DNA from: RYN-230 sp963834705
Lineage (GTDB): Bacteria > Actinomycetota > Actinomycetes > Streptosporangiales > Streptosporangiaceae
Length of the DNA: 64,000 nucleotides
Assembly (NCBI GenBank): GCA_963834705.1
Contig: CAWICV010000001.1
Span: forward strand, 1,178,001-1,242,000
Direction of reading: 5' to 3'
Below, piece after piece: positions 39,578 to 48,242 of this stretch (position 1 is the first letter of the stretch; each line of letters begins with the position of its first letter). The translations under genes were made by a program, and so were the position numbers. A model generated the notes under the pieces. It had not been told where the DNA came from, searched no databases, and worked only from the letters and a program-made list of their open reading frames with translations.

Positions 39578-42076
39578 TTACAGCTGGCCCACTTCGGTGA
39601 CCCGGAGCACCGCCTCGCCCGCCTCGGCCGACGCGGCCAGATCGACCTCCGCGCTGATCCCCCAGTCATGGTCGCCGGCCGGGTCGTCGAAGATCTGCCG
39701 GACCCGCCACCGGTCGGCACCCTCATCGATGATGAGCAGCGCCGGGCCGCGCGCGTCCGCACCGGTGCCGATCTCGTCGTGCACCTCGAAATAGGGCTCC
39801 ACCGCCGCCTCCCACGCCGCGGCGTCCCAGCCGGCGCCGGCATCCAGCTCACCCAATTCCGCATAACGCCCGAGCGCTGCCAGCTCGACCCGGCGGAACA
39901 TGGCGTTGCGGACCAGGACACGAAACGCGCGGACGTTGCCGGTGACCGCCTGCGGGCGCACCGGGGCCGCCTCGGCCAGCACCCCGGACGGGTCGCGGAG
40001 CTGCTCCCACTCGTCCAGCAGGCTGGAGTCGACCTGGCGGACCAGCTCGCCGAGCCACTCGATCAGGTCGCTGAGCTCCTCGGTCTTGGCCTCGTCCGGC
40101 ACGGTCTGCTTGAGCGCCTTGTACGCATCGGCCAGGTAGCGCAGCACCAGGCCCTCGGACCGCGACAGGCCGTAGAACGCCACGTACTCGGTGAACGTCA
40201 TGGCCCGCTCGTACATGTCCCGGACCACCGACTTGGGCGCCAGCTCGTAGTCGGCCACCCACGGGTGGCCGCGCCGGTACATGTCGTAGGCCGCGCCCAG
40301 CAGGTCGGCCAGCGGCTTCGGGTAGCTGACCGACTCGAGCAGGTCTATCCGGGTGTCGTAGTCCACCCCGTCGGCCTTCATCTGGGCCACCGCCTCGCCG
40401 CGCGCCCGGAACTGCTGCGCGGACAGCACGGTCCGCGGGTTGTCCAGGGTGGCCTCGATGGCCGACACCACGTCCAGCGGGTACTCCGGCGTCTGCGGGT
40501 CGAGCAGCTCGATGGCGGCCAGCGCCAGCGGGGACAGCGGCTGGTTCAGCGCAAAGTCGAACTGCAGGTCCACGGTGAGCCGGACCTGGCGGCCCTCGGC
40601 GTCCGGCTCGGCCAGCCGTTCCACCACCCCGCCGGCCAGCAGCGCCCGGTAGATCGCGATGGCCTGGTGGATGTGCCGGCGCTGCGCGGCGCGGTCCTCG
40701 TGGTTGTCGGTGAGCAGGTGCCGCATCGCACCGAATGCGTCGCCGGGGCGGCCGATGACGTTCAGCAGCATGGCGTGGCTGACCTTGAAGCTGGACGAGA
40801 GCGGCTCCGGGTCGGCGGCGACCAGCCGGTCGAACGTGGGCTGGCCCCAGGACACGAACCCCTGGGGCGGCTTCTTGCGCACCACCTTGCGCCGCTTCTT
40901 GACGTCATCGCCCGCCTTGGCCAGCGCCTTCTCGTTCTCGATGACGTGTTCGGGGGCCTGCACCACGACCCGCCCGGTGGTGTCGAACCCGGCCCGGCCG
41001 GCCCGGCCCGCGATCTGATGGAACTCACGGGCCTGCAGCAGCCGGGTCTTCGACCCGTCGTACTTGGACAGCGCGGTGAACACCACGGTGCGGATCGGCA
41101 CGTTGATGCCCACGCCCAGGGTGTCGGTGCCGCAGATGACCTTGAGCAGCCCGGCCTGGGCCAGCGTCTCCACCAGCCGCCGGTACTTGGGCAGCATGCC
41201 TGCGTGGTGCACGCCGATGCCGTGCCGGACCAGCCGGGACAGCGTCTTGCCGAATCCCGCGGTGAACCGGAACCCGCCGATCAGGGCGGCGATCTCGTCC
41301 TTTTCCGCCCGCGAGCAGACGTTCACGCTCATCAGCGCCTGGGCCTGCTCCAGCGCGGCGGCCTGGGTGAAGTGCACCACGTACACCGGGGCCTGGTGCG
41401 TGCTGAGCAGTTCCTCCAGGGTCTCGTGCAGCGGGGTGAGCACAAAGGAGTAGGTCAGCGGCACCGGCCGCTCGGCCGACCTGACTACCGCGGTCGGCCG
41501 GCCGGTCCGCCGGGTCAGGTCGGTCTCGAACCTGGTGACGTCGCCCAGCGTCGCGGACATCAGGATGAACTGGACCCGGGGCAGCTCGATGATCGGTACC
41601 TGCCAGGCCCAGCCCCGGTCCGGGTCGGCGTAGAAGTGGAACTCGTCCATCACCACCTGGCCGACGTCGGCGTCCGCGCCGTCCCGCAGCGCGATGCTGG
41701 CCAGCACCTCGGCGGTGCAGCAGATGATCGGCGCGGTGGCGTTGACGCTGGCGTCGCCGGTCATCATGCCGATCTGGTCCGGGCCGAACGCGGCGCACAG
41801 CGCGAAGAACTTCTCCGAGACCAGGGCCTTGATCGGCGCGGTGTAGAACGAGCGGCGGCCCGCGGCCAGCGCGGCGAAGTGCGCGCCCATGGCGACCAGG
41901 CTCTTGCCCGAGCCGGTCGGCGTGGACAGGACCACATTGGCCCCGGACACCACCTCGATCAGCGCCTCTTCCTGATGCGGGTAGAGGGCGAGGCCCTGCT
42001 CCTTAGCCCAGCCCGCGAAACTGTCGAACACGCTGTCCGGGGCAGCGTCGGCTGGGAGCAGGCTGGTGAGGGTCAC
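39578..42076 (-). CDS. Ski2-like DEAD/DEAH RNA helicase with DUF3516 C-terminus
   Basis: 832 residues. Motif I STPTGSGKSLVA, Ia TAPIKALVSEKF, II VVMDEFHFYADP (DEFH form), III LMSATLGD, then the second RecA lobe with CGTDTLGVGINVPIRTVVFTAL and motif VI QIAGRAGRAGFDT. The remaining half is the helical DUF3516-type domain (GQPTFDRLVAADPEPLSSSFKVSHAMLLNVI, PWVADYELAPKSVVRDMYERAMTFTEYVAFYGL). Actinobacterial relatives are taken to act in RNA turnover. The GTG start at 42076 is followed at once by TLTSLLPAD. It is transcribed toward sbcD with a hairpin between. Confidence 0.88.
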   Translation of the reverse strand: MTLTSLLPADAAPDSVFDSFAGWAKEQGLALYPHQEEALIEVVSGANVVLSTPTGSGKSLVAMGAHFAALAAGRRSFYTAPIKALVSEKFFALCAAFGPDQIGMMTGDASVNATAPIICCTAEVLASIALRDGADADVGQVVMDEFHFYADPDRGWAWQVPIIELPRVQFILMSATLGDVTRFETDLTRRTGRPTAVVRSAERPVPLTYSFVLTPLHETLEELLSTHQAPVYVVHFTQAAALEQAQALMSVNVCSRAEKDEIAALIGGFRFTAGFGKTLSRLVRHGIGVHHAGMLPKYRRLVETLAQAGLLKVICGTDTLGVGINVPIRTVVFTALSKYDGSKTRLLQAREFHQIAGRAGRAGFDTTGRVVVQAPEHVIENEKALAKAGDDVKKRRKVVRKKPPQGFVSWGQPTFDRLVAADPEPLSSSFKVSHAMLLNVIGRPGDAFGAMRHLLTDNHEDRAAQRRHIHQAIAIYRALLAGGVVERLAEPDAEGRQVRLTVDLQFDFALNQPLSPLALAAIELLDPQTPEYPLDVVSAIEATLDNPRTVLSAQQFRARGEAVAQMKADGVDYDTRIDLLESVSYPKPLADLLGAAYDMYRRGHPWVADYELAPKSVVRDMYERAMTFTEYVAFYGLSRSEGLVLRYLADAYKALKQTVPDEAKTEELSDLIEWLGELVRQVDSSLLDEWEQLRDPSGVLAEAAPVRPQAVTGNVRAFRVLVRNAMFRRVELAALGRYAELGELDAGAGWDAAAWEAAVEPYFEVHDEIGTGADARGPALLIIDEGADRWRVRQIFDDPAGDHDWGISAEVDLAASAEAGEAVLRVTEVGQL

Positions 42077-42116
42077 AGGTGGTCAACCGCCGCCGGGCGG
42101 CCGATGTTCCCGCCCG

Positions 42117-42845
42117 TTACTGGCCCAGCATCCACCGCAGGGTGCGGGCATTGCGGACCGCATTGGCCTGGCCGTCATTGTTGAAGTACACGAACACGTC
42201 CGGGCCGCCCGCCTGCCATTCCCGGATCCGGTCCGCCCACCAGCCCAGGTCGGCGTCGCTGTAGGAACCGGCGTACAACTGCTCGTGGTCCGGGCCATGC
42301 AGCCGGACGTAAGCGAAATCCGTGGTCACCCGGAGCACACAGGGCAGCCGCGCGCCGCTCATTACGCAATAGGCGGCGCGGTGCGTTTCCAGCAGGCGGT
42401 ACACGTCCTCGCAATGCCAGCTGGGATGACGGAACTCGACCGCCACCCGCAGCCATTCCGGGATGAGCCGGAGGAAATAGCCCAGCCGGGCGTCATCGCG
42501 CGGCTGGCCCGGGCCGAGCTGGACCAGCAGCACGGCCCGGGCGCCACCCAGTTCGTGCCAGCCGGCCCGGATCCGGTCCAGCCACGGTTCCGGCTGGTAC
42601 AGCCGGCGCGTGTGGGTCAGCCCCCGGGGGGCCTTGACCGACAGGCGGAAATCCGGCGGAAGCCGCTCCCGCCAGGCCCGGAACCGGGCCGGCCCGGGCC
42701 ACCGGTAGAAGCTGCTGTTCAGCTCGGCGGTGCGGAAACTGGCCGTGTAGCAGGCCAGCCGGTCGCGGGCGGGCAGCCCGGGTGGGTACAGCTCGGGATA
42801 CCAGTGCGGATAACTCCACCCGGACGTCCCGATGTGCGCCGGCAC
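42117..42845 (-). CDS. DUF72 family protein (TIM-barrel-like)
   Basis: 242 residues. DUF72 marks: HIGTSGWSYPHWYPELYPPGLPARDRLACYTASFRTAELNSSFYRWP, FRLSVKAPRGLTHTRRL, LVQLGPGQP, VEFRHPSWHCEDVYRLLE, VTTDFAYVRLHGPDHEQLYAGSYSDADLGWWADRI and DVFVYFNNDGQANAVRNARTL. The fold resembles a divalent-metal-dependent barrel; no reaction is established. The length is normal. It lies 5 bases from the next minus-strand gene upstream and about 40 bases from the helicase start. Confidence 0.87.
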   Translation of the reverse strand: MPAHIGTSGWSYPHWYPELYPPGLPARDRLACYTASFRTAELNSSFYRWPGPARFRAWRERLPPDFRLSVKAPRGLTHTRRLYQPEPWLDRIRAGWHELGGARAVLLVQLGPGQPRDDARLGYFLRLIPEWLRVAVEFRHPSWHCEDVYRLLETHRAAYCVMSGARLPCVLRVTTDFAYVRLHGPDHEQLYAGSYSDADLGWWADRIREWQAGGPDVFVYFNNDGQANAVRNARTLRWMLGQ

Positions 42846-42850
42846 CCGGC

Positions 42851-43231
42851 TTATGGCTCCGGCGGCGCGCCGGGGCCAGGATCCTGCCCGGCCGGATCCT
42901 GCCCGGCCTCGCGGTCCGGTATGGTCCCGTCGACCAGGGCGGTGGACCCGGCCGGCCGGGTCTCGGTGTTCTCGGTCCGTTTGCGCAGCTGATCCAGGGC
43001 CTCGGTGTCGCCGAGCGGCACGGTAGCCTCCAGCCGGTCGCTCTCCCGCACTTCCGGCAGGTCGACGATCGCGTCCACCAGCTCAGCCCGGTGGCCCGGT
43101 GCGACATGCCCGGATGCCGGGTGCAGGGAGGCCCGGGCGGCGCCATCTGGTTGCGAGGACACGTCGGCCGCGGCCACGGTCTGCTCGCCCTCCTTGATCT
43201 CGATGCGCCGGGCCTCATCTGGATGTGTCAT
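42851..43231 (-). CDS. Small acidic conserved protein, function unknown
   Basis: 126 residues, acidic and without membrane segments. The middle, ASGHVAPGHRAELVDAIVDL and the following SDRLEATVPLGDTEALDQLR, is a pattern I have seen in short actinobacterial proteins with no assigned role. The C-terminus has two GQDPA copies made by a duplicated 15-bp GGATCCTGCCCGGCC block near 42880-42910. ATG 43231 has GGAGGTGACC upstream, a strong ribosome site. It is 5 bases from the DUF72 gene and probably co-transcribed. Confidence 0.65.
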   Translation of the reverse strand: MTHPDEARRIEIKEGEQTVAAADVSSQPDGAARASLHPASGHVAPGHRAELVDAIVDLPEVRESDRLEATVPLGDTEALDQLRKRTENTETRPAGSTALVDGTIPDREAGQDPAGQDPGPGAPPEP

Positions 43232-43249
43232 GGGTCACCTCCTCGGGAG

Positions 43250-44656
43250 TCACTTCCCCGCGTTTGCCCGGGCCGGAAGCAGCGAAACCACCCGTCCGGT
43301 GAACGTTCTGTGACCGGTCCCGGCGGTCCGCGGCGCCACCTCGCGCTGCGCCGCGTTGGGCTTGATCAGCAGGGTGGTCGCGGTCAGCCACAGCGCGGCG
43401 AAGATGACGCTGCCCAGGACGTCGGTGGGGTGATGCTCGCCGCGGTACATCCGGGACAGCGCGATGAGCACCGGCATCACGATGGCCGGGATCAGGAACA
43501 GCCAGCGCCACCAGCCGCGGGCGTGCCCGATGACCACGATGGCGATCGCGATGTACAGGCAGCAGGTGGCAGCCATGTGCCCGGACGGGTAGGCCGAGGT
43601 GGGCAGGTGGTGGTCCAGGTGGTGCACGTAGGGGCGGGGCCGCTTGACCACCGCGGCCGCGGCCAGGAACGCGGCCAGCTCGCCGAACATCACCACGGCC
43701 AGGAAGATGACCGGCCGCCAGCGCCGGATGAACAGCAGGAACAGCAGGCAGGCGGCCACCGCCACGACCAGGATGCCGGTGGTAGCGCAGCACACGCTGA
43801 TCACATCGCTCCAGTGGTTGCCGGCCGGCGTGCGATGCGCGGCGAACCAGCGCGGGATGGCGGTGTCGCCCAGCCACTTGTTGTGGCTGTACTTGACCAC
43901 GAGCTCGCCGAAGCCGACCACGACGCCGAGGATGAGCACCCAGGCGACGAGCACCCCGGCGGCGATCCGGGCGTACTGGCGGGCAGGTCTGGCCACGGTG
44001 GCCTCCTGAGGTGGATGGAGTGGGTCGAACGCGAGCACGGTCAACCCGAGCCAGGTCAGGCCGAGCGCCCATGCGCCGACCACGTCGGACAGGTAGTGCA
44101 CGCCGAGCAGGATCCGGCTGATCCCGATGGCCGCGATGAGCACACCGATGCCGTAGCGCAGCGCGGTGCGCGGCCAGCCCGGCCGGGTGTCGGGCAGGAA
44201 GACCAGCAGCACGGCGCCGTAACAGACGATCGAGCCGAGCGAGTGCCCGCTGGGGAAGCTGTTCCCGGTGCCGTGCGCGACCGGGTGCGCGACGACCGGG
44301 CGGAGCCGGCCGACCAGCGACTTGAGGACCGGGTCCAGGACGAGTGCGCCAGCCCCGGTGACCAGCAGATAGAAGGCCAGCTTCCAGCGTCGCCGGACGG
44401 CCATGACGGCCGCGGCCACGCCGACCACGGTCCACAGCACGCCGTTGCTGCCCAGGTAGGTGACCGCCTTGATCACCGTGACCAGCGCCGGGTGCCCGGC
44501 GACCAGGCTGTTCAGCCGGGCCGCGGCATCGTGGTCAGCCGCCTCCAACGGGCCCCAGCGCAGCCGCACCGCGATCAGCAGCACGGTGAACACCAGGGTG
44601 GCCACGATGACCACGATCAGGTGTGCCTGCCTGCGCGGCACCGGCGGAGCGGACAT
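43250..44656 (-). CDS. Membrane protein with two PAP2 phosphatase domains
   Basis: 468 residues and about ten helices. The first PAP2 domain has KSLVGRLRP (Lys112), PSGH (135-138) and SRILLGVHYLSD (Arg181, His187, Asp191). The second has VVKRPRP (338-342), PSGH (357-360) and SRMYRGEHHPTD (Arg402, His408, Asp412). All catalytic residues of both look intact. The enzymes remove phosphate from lipid phosphates such as undecaprenyl pyrophosphate or phosphatidic acid on the outer face. Two complete domains in one chain are unusual and imply duplication and fusion. A 47-residue membrane protein gene precedes it. Confidence 0.85.
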   Translation of the reverse strand: MSAPPVPRRQAHLIVVIVATLVFTVLLIAVRLRWGPLEAADHDAAARLNSLVAGHPALVTVIKAVTYLGSNGVLWTVVGVAAAVMAVRRRWKLAFYLLVTGAGALVLDPVLKSLVGRLRPVVAHPVAHGTGNSFPSGHSLGSIVCYGAVLLVFLPDTRPGWPRTALRYGIGVLIAAIGISRILLGVHYLSDVVGAWALGLTWLGLTVLAFDPLHPPQEATVARPARQYARIAAGVLVAWVLILGVVVGFGELVVKYSHNKWLGDTAIPRWFAAHRTPAGNHWSDVISVCCATTGILVVAVAACLLFLLFIRRWRPVIFLAVVMFGELAAFLAAAAVVKRPRPYVHHLDHHLPTSAYPSGHMAATCCLYIAIAIVVIGHARGWWRWLFLIPAIVMPVLIALSRMYRGEHHPTDVLGSVIFAALWLTATTLLIKPNAAQREVAPRTAGTGHRTFTGRVVSLLPARANAGK

Positions 44657-44692
44657 GGCCGGTCACAATGCCCACGGCAGCGCGGTTCATGC

Positions 44693-44836
44693 TCAGGCCA
44701 GGTAGAGCAGCCGGGCCAGCACCACCAGGGCGACCAGCGCCAGCGCGATCAGCGCGTTGACGACCAGGCCTTTCTCGTACCGGACGGCAGTCTCGATCTC
44801 CTGCTGGAACTCTGCAGCTTCTTTGCTCGTGGTCAC
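44693..44836 (-). CDS. 47-residue single-span membrane protein
   Basis: GTG 44836 to TGA 44693. The first half is a charged helix (SKEAAEFQQEIETAVRYEKG) and the second a membrane span (VVNALIALALVALVVLARLLYLA). G/C third positions support coding. It lies 36 bases upstream of the double PAP2 gene on the same strand, so the two are probably an operon. Tail-anchored small proteins of this shape may regulate a neighbouring enzyme, but the role is inferred only from position. Confidence 0.6.
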   Translation of the reverse strand: MTTSKEAAEFQQEIETAVRYEKGLVVNALIALALVALVVLARLLYLA

Positions 44837-44926
44837 GGTGTCCTGGCCGGCTACGACAACATAAGCGGGACCGGCACCCCGAACGGGGCGGCCTTCATCT
44901 CCGGCCTGCGCTCGATCGGCGGGTGA
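44837..44926 (+). pseudogene. Relic of a sedolisin-type (S53) protease C-terminus
   Basis: The plus strand reads GVLAGYDNISGTGTPNGAAF and then ISGLRSIGG before TGA. GYDN-(V/I)-(T/S)-G-x-GTPNGAAF is the calcium-binding end of sedolisin (kumamolisin-like) proteases. Only about 30 codons survive, cut off exactly where the small membrane-protein gene starts on the other strand. The join looks like a rearrangement point. Confidence 0.65.
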
Positions 44927-44947
44927 ACGGCGGCGGCAACGTGCTGG

Positions 44948-45931
44948 TCAGCCCGGGATGACCAGCACCTTGCCGCCGGCGCCGCGCTCGACCGCCTCCT
45001 GCGCGGCGGCGATCTCGTCCAGCGCGAACCGGCGGGTCGGCAGCCCGGACAGCGACAGCGCCCCGATGCTGAGGGCCACGCTGATGTCGGTCACCGCGCG
45101 GTCCACCGCGGCCGCGGGCACCCCGTAGAGCAGGATGAAGCGGAGCACGACATTGGCCGACATGCAGGCCCGCACCGGCAGCACCGGGTCGGTGGCCTCG
45201 GCCGCGTAGCAGACCACGGCCGTGTCCGGGCGGGACACGGCCAGGTCCAGGGCCAGGTTGCTGCCCAGCGCCACCTCGATGATCCGGTCCACCGGCCCGG
45301 CGGCCGCCGACCGGATCTGGTCGGCGGCGTCCTCGTCGCGGTAATTGATCACGTCCGCGGCGCCAGCCTCCTTGGCCAGCTGAGCCTTGGCCGGGCCGCT
45401 CACCGTGGCCAGGACCTGCGCCGCGTTACCCCAGGTGGCCAGCTGCACGGCGAAGTGGCCGACCGCGCCGGCCCCGCCCGCCACCAGCACCGCCTGCCCA
45501 TCCACCGGCCCGTCGGCGAACAGGCAGCGGTGCGCGGTCATGGCCGGCACGCCCAGGCTGGCCCCCAGCTCCGGGGACATCCCCGCGGGCAGTGGCACTG
45601 CCTGGCGCTGGGGCAGCACCGTCCACTCGGCGGCGGTCCCCCAGCGCCGCCCGGACGCCGCCATCCACACCCAGACCAGCTGGCCAACCCGCTCGGCCGG
45701 AACGCCGGGGCCGACCGCGTCGATCACCCCGGCCCCGTCGTGGTGCGGGACCTGGAAGCCGTCGATGGGCCGCGGGGTCAGGCCGCTGCGGGTCTTCACG
45801 TCGGTCGGGTTGATACCGGACGCCTGCACCCGGACCCGGACCTCATCCGGGCCGGGCTCCGGCTGCGGCACATCCGTCACCCGGAGCACTTCGGCCGCCG
45901 GGCCGGTGCGCTCATAAACCGCGGCTCGCAC
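44948..45931 (-). CDS. NADPH:quinone reductase-like oxidoreductase (MDR, zinc-free)
   Basis: 327 residues from GTG 45931, with AGGAGG well placed upstream; a longer frame from 45994 is less likely. Marks: ASGINPTDVKTRSG, HHDGAGVIDAVGPGV, the Rossmann motif LVAGGAGAVGHFAVQLA, and the closing FALDEIAAAQEAVERGAGGKVLV. No structural-zinc cysteines occur, which fits the quinone reductase branch. It would reduce quinones or enones with NADPH. A strong hairpin separates it from the upstream YceI gene. Confidence 0.87.
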   Translation of the reverse strand: MRAAVYERTGPAAEVLRVTDVPQPEPGPDEVRVRVQASGINPTDVKTRSGLTPRPIDGFQVPHHDGAGVIDAVGPGVPAERVGQLVWVWMAASGRRWGTAAEWTVLPQRQAVPLPAGMSPELGASLGVPAMTAHRCLFADGPVDGQAVLVAGGAGAVGHFAVQLATWGNAAQVLATVSGPAKAQLAKEAGAADVINYRDEDAADQIRSAAAGPVDRIIEVALGSNLALDLAVSRPDTAVVCYAAEATDPVLPVRACMSANVVLRFILLYGVPAAAVDRAVTDISVALSIGALSLSGLPTRRFALDEIAAAQEAVERGAGGKVLVIPG

Positions 45932-45978
45932 TGGGTACGCCTCCTCGGGATCAGCGGGCCCCCGCCCCAGAATGACAC

Positions 45979-46011
45979 GGGCGGGGGCCGCCACGCTGGC
46001 GGCCCCCGCCC
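45979..46011. terminator. Perfect 15-bp stem hairpin after the YceI gene
   Basis: GGGCGGGGGCCGCCA (45979-45993) pairs exactly with TGGCGGCCCCCGCCC (45997-46011) over CGC. It lies 27 bases after the YceI stop on the minus-strand transcript. A third block, GGGCCCCCGCCCC at 45957-45969, could pair with the first, so two exclusive folds are possible before the quinone reductase start. Confidence 0.65.
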
Positions 46012-46038
46012 GGGGTCAGTTGCTCAGGATCGGCTGGC

Positions 46039-46602
46039 TCAGGCCTTGAGCACGGCCTCGATCTCCAGGTGCAGGCTGATCTTGTCGCCGACGACCACGC
46101 CGCCGGTCTCCATCGCGGCGCTGAAGTCCACGTGGAAGTCGCGCCGGTTGATCTCGCCGGTGGCGGTGAACCCGGCCCGGGTGCCGCCGTACGGGTCCGG
46201 CCCGAAACCGTTCAACTCCAGGGTCAGCGGCACCTGCTTGGTGACGTCCTTGAGGGTCAGCTCCCCGTCCAGGACGTAGTGGTCACCCTCGGCCCGCACA
46301 CCGGTGGACCGGTAGGTCATCGTGGGGTACGTCTCCACCTCGAAGAAATCCGCCGAGCGAATGTGCGCGTCGCGCTGCTCCTGACCGGTGTTGATGGAGG
46401 ACAGGTCGATCTCGGCGGTCACCGAGGACTGCAGCGGGTCGGCACCGGTGACGAGCTGGCCGGAGAACTTGTCGAACTTGCCGCGGACCTTACTGACCAT
46501 CATGTGCCGCACCGAGAAGCCCACCTCGGAGTGCACTGGGTCGATGTCCCAGGTCCCGGCCAGGTAACCCGGGATGGTGGTGGCTTCGGTACTAGTGGTC
46601 AT
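46039..46602 (-). CDS. YceI-family lipid-binding protein
   Basis: 187 residues, the eight-stranded YceI barrel: GTWDIDPVHSEVGFSVRHMMVSKVRGKFDKFSGQLV, SVTAEIDLSSINTGQEQRDAHIRSADFFEVETYPTMTYRSTGV, DGELTLKDVTKQVPLTLELNG and GEINRRDFHVDFSAAMETGGVVVGDKISLHLEIEAV. The family binds polyisoprenoid or fatty-acyl chains. There is no signal peptide, so this member is cytoplasmic. It is divergent from a MarR gene across an AT-rich gap and is probably its target, a pair often tied to oxidant or solvent stress. Confidence 0.9.
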   Translation of the reverse strand: MTTSTEATTIPGYLAGTWDIDPVHSEVGFSVRHMMVSKVRGKFDKFSGQLVTGADPLQSSVTAEIDLSSINTGQEQRDAHIRSADFFEVETYPTMTYRSTGVRAEGDHYVLDGELTLKDVTKQVPLTLELNGFGPDPYGGTRAGFTATGEINRRDFHVDFSAAMETGGVVVGDKISLHLEIEAVLKA

Positions 46603-46713
46603 GAGTGATACTCCTATTCATCATTGTGTCGTCGTTTATATTTGAATACTCAACGACTATCACGGCCCGAACAACATTGTCAAGCGCTCAACTATTCCTG
46701 GTATGCTGGCCTC
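46603..46713. promoter_or_regulatory. Divergent YceI/MarR promoter region
   Basis: This 111-base gap is among the most AT-rich in the window. It contains TTGA-ATAC-TCAA (46642-46653) and TCAAGCGCTCAA (46680-46691), with CTCAAC shared at 46649 and 46687. These are plausible MarR half-sites. TTGTCA at 46678 and TATGCT before the MarR start form a loose promoter with a long 19-base spacer. Confidence 0.4.
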
Positions 46714-47232
46714 ATGAGCACATCCAGCACGGCAGGCAGCACCGAGCCGCGCTGGCTGAGCGCCGACGAGCAGTGCACCTGGCGCGACTTCCTCACCGCC
46801 TGGCAGTGGCTCTTCGCCTCCGTCAACGGCCAGCTGCAGCGCGACGCCGGGATACCCCTGGCCTATTACGAGATCCTGGTCCGGCTGTCCGAGGCCCCGG
46901 GCCGGGCGCTGCGCATGACGCAGCTCGCGGCGGCCTCCGCGTCCAGCAAGAGCCGGGTGTCGCACGCGGTGGCCCGGCTCGAGGAACGGGGCTGGGTCCG
47001 CCGGACCGATTGCCCGACCGACCGCCGCGGGCAGATCGCTCAGCTCACCGACGAGGGCTTCGCCGCGCTCAGCGCGGCCGCGCCCGGCCACGTGGAGCAG
47101 GTCCGCCGGGCGCTGTTCGACCCGCTGACCCCCGGGCAGCTACGCCAGCTAGCCGGGATCAGCGAGACGATCCTGTCCGCCGCCAGCTCCGCACCGGCTG
47201 ACGGGGACTGCCCCGCGGCACTGGACGGCTGA
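46714..47232 (+). CDS. MarR-family regulator
   Basis: 172 residues from ATG 46714. The MarR core is LAYYEILVRLSEAPGRALRMTQLAAASASSKSRVSHAVARLEERGWVRRTDCPTDRRGQIAQLTDEG, with the wing residues DRR and long helices at both ends for dimerisation. It is divergent from the YceI gene, which it probably represses along with itself. An upstream in-frame ATG at 46624 would run through the operator region and is unlikely. The ligand is unknown. Confidence 0.88.
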   Translation: MSTSSTAGSTEPRWLSADEQCTWRDFLTAWQWLFASVNGQLQRDAGIPLAYYEILVRLSEAPGRALRMTQLAAASASSKSRVSHAVARLEERGWVRRTDCPTDRRGQIAQLTDEGFAALSAAAPGHVEQVRRALFDPLTPGQLRQLAGISETILSAASSAPADGDCPAALDG

Positions 47233-47250
47233 ACCCTAGGATCGCTTTTC

Positions 47251-48234
47251 ATGGAAGAGCGCATTCTGGGCCGGACCGGCAAAGCGGTCTCGGTGGTCGG
47301 CCTCGGCACCTGGCAGCTCGGCGCCGACTGGGGCGAGGTGGGCGAGAAGGACGCGATGGCCGTGCTGGACGCGGCGGCCGCGGCCGGGGTCACCCTGCTG
47401 GACACGGCCGACGTGTACGGGGACGGCCGCAGCGAGCAGTTCATCGGGCGGTTCCTGGCGGTCAACCCGGGCGCGGAATTCACCGTGGCGACCAAGATGG
47501 GCCGCCGGGTGACGCAGGACCCGGCTCTCTACACGCTGGAGAACTTCCGCGACTGGACCGACCGGTCCCGGGCCAACCTGGGCATGGAGACCCTGGACCT
47601 GGTGCAGCTACACTGCCCGCCGACCGCCGTGTTCGCCTCCGACGCGGTCTTCGACGCGCTCGACACGCTGGTGGGCGAGCAGCGGATCGCCGCCTACGGA
47701 GTCAGCGTGGAGACCTGCGACCAGGCGCTGACCGCGATCACCAGGCCCGGCCTGGCCAGCGTGCAGATCATCTTCAACGCGTTCCGCCGCAAGCCGCTGG
47801 ACACGGTGCTGCCCGCCGCGCAGGCCGCCGGGGTCGGCATCCTGGCCCGGGTGCCGCTGGCCTCCGGGCTGCTGTCCGGCCGGTACACGCATGACACCGC
47901 GTTCCCGGCCGACGATCACCGCAGCTACAACCGGCAGGGCGAAGCGTTCGACGTCGGGGAGACGTTCTCCGGCGTGGACTTCGACACCGGCGTCGAGGCG
48001 GCCCAGGAGTTCGCCGCGCTGGCCCCGGCCAGCGTCACGCCGGCCCAGGCCGCGCTGCGCTGGATCATCCAGCAGCGCGGCGTGACCACGGTGATCCCCG
48101 GCGCCCGCACCCCCGATCAGGTCATCCAGAACGCCAGTGCCGCCGCACTGCCGCCGCTGGGCGACGCGGAGCTAACCGCGATCGAGGACCTGTACGACCG
48201 GCGGATCCGAGACCAGGTGCACGACCGCTGGTAA
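47251..48234 (+). CDS. Aldo/keto reductase
   Basis: 327 residues. It begins MEERILGRTGKAVSVVGLGTWQLG, has the active-site LLDTADVYGDGRSEQFIGRFL (Asp, Tyr), DLVQLHCPP in the substrate region and the NADPH-binding IPGARTPDQVIQNASAA near the end. The enzymes reduce aldehydes and ketones with NADPH. ATG 47251 is 18 bases after the MarR gene on the same strand, so it may belong to the MarR-controlled stress set. The substrate is unknown. Confidence 0.9.
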   Translation: MEERILGRTGKAVSVVGLGTWQLGADWGEVGEKDAMAVLDAAAAAGVTLLDTADVYGDGRSEQFIGRFLAVNPGAEFTVATKMGRRVTQDPALYTLENFRDWTDRSRANLGMETLDLVQLHCPPTAVFASDAVFDALDTLVGEQRIAAYGVSVETCDQALTAITRPGLASVQIIFNAFRRKPLDTVLPAAQAAGVGILARVPLASGLLSGRYTHDTAFPADDHRSYNRQGEAFDVGETFSGVDFDTGVEAAQEFAALAPASVTPAQAALRWIIQQRGVTTVIPGARTPDQVIQNASAAALPPLGDAELTAIEDLYDRRIRDQVHDRW

Positions 48235-48242
48235 ACACCCAG

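Noticed and set aside
39011..42184. Plus-strand open frame of over 1000 codons opposite the helicase
   Set aside because: Composition is typical of antisense frames of GC-rich genes, and the minus-strand helicase has all its motifs intact.
42782..44926. Very long plus-strand open frame across the PAP2 and DUF72 region
   Set aside because: It is the opposite-strand shadow of high-GC genes, with His/Asp/Gln/Arg-rich content. Only its last 30 codons, the sedolisin relic, are meaningful.
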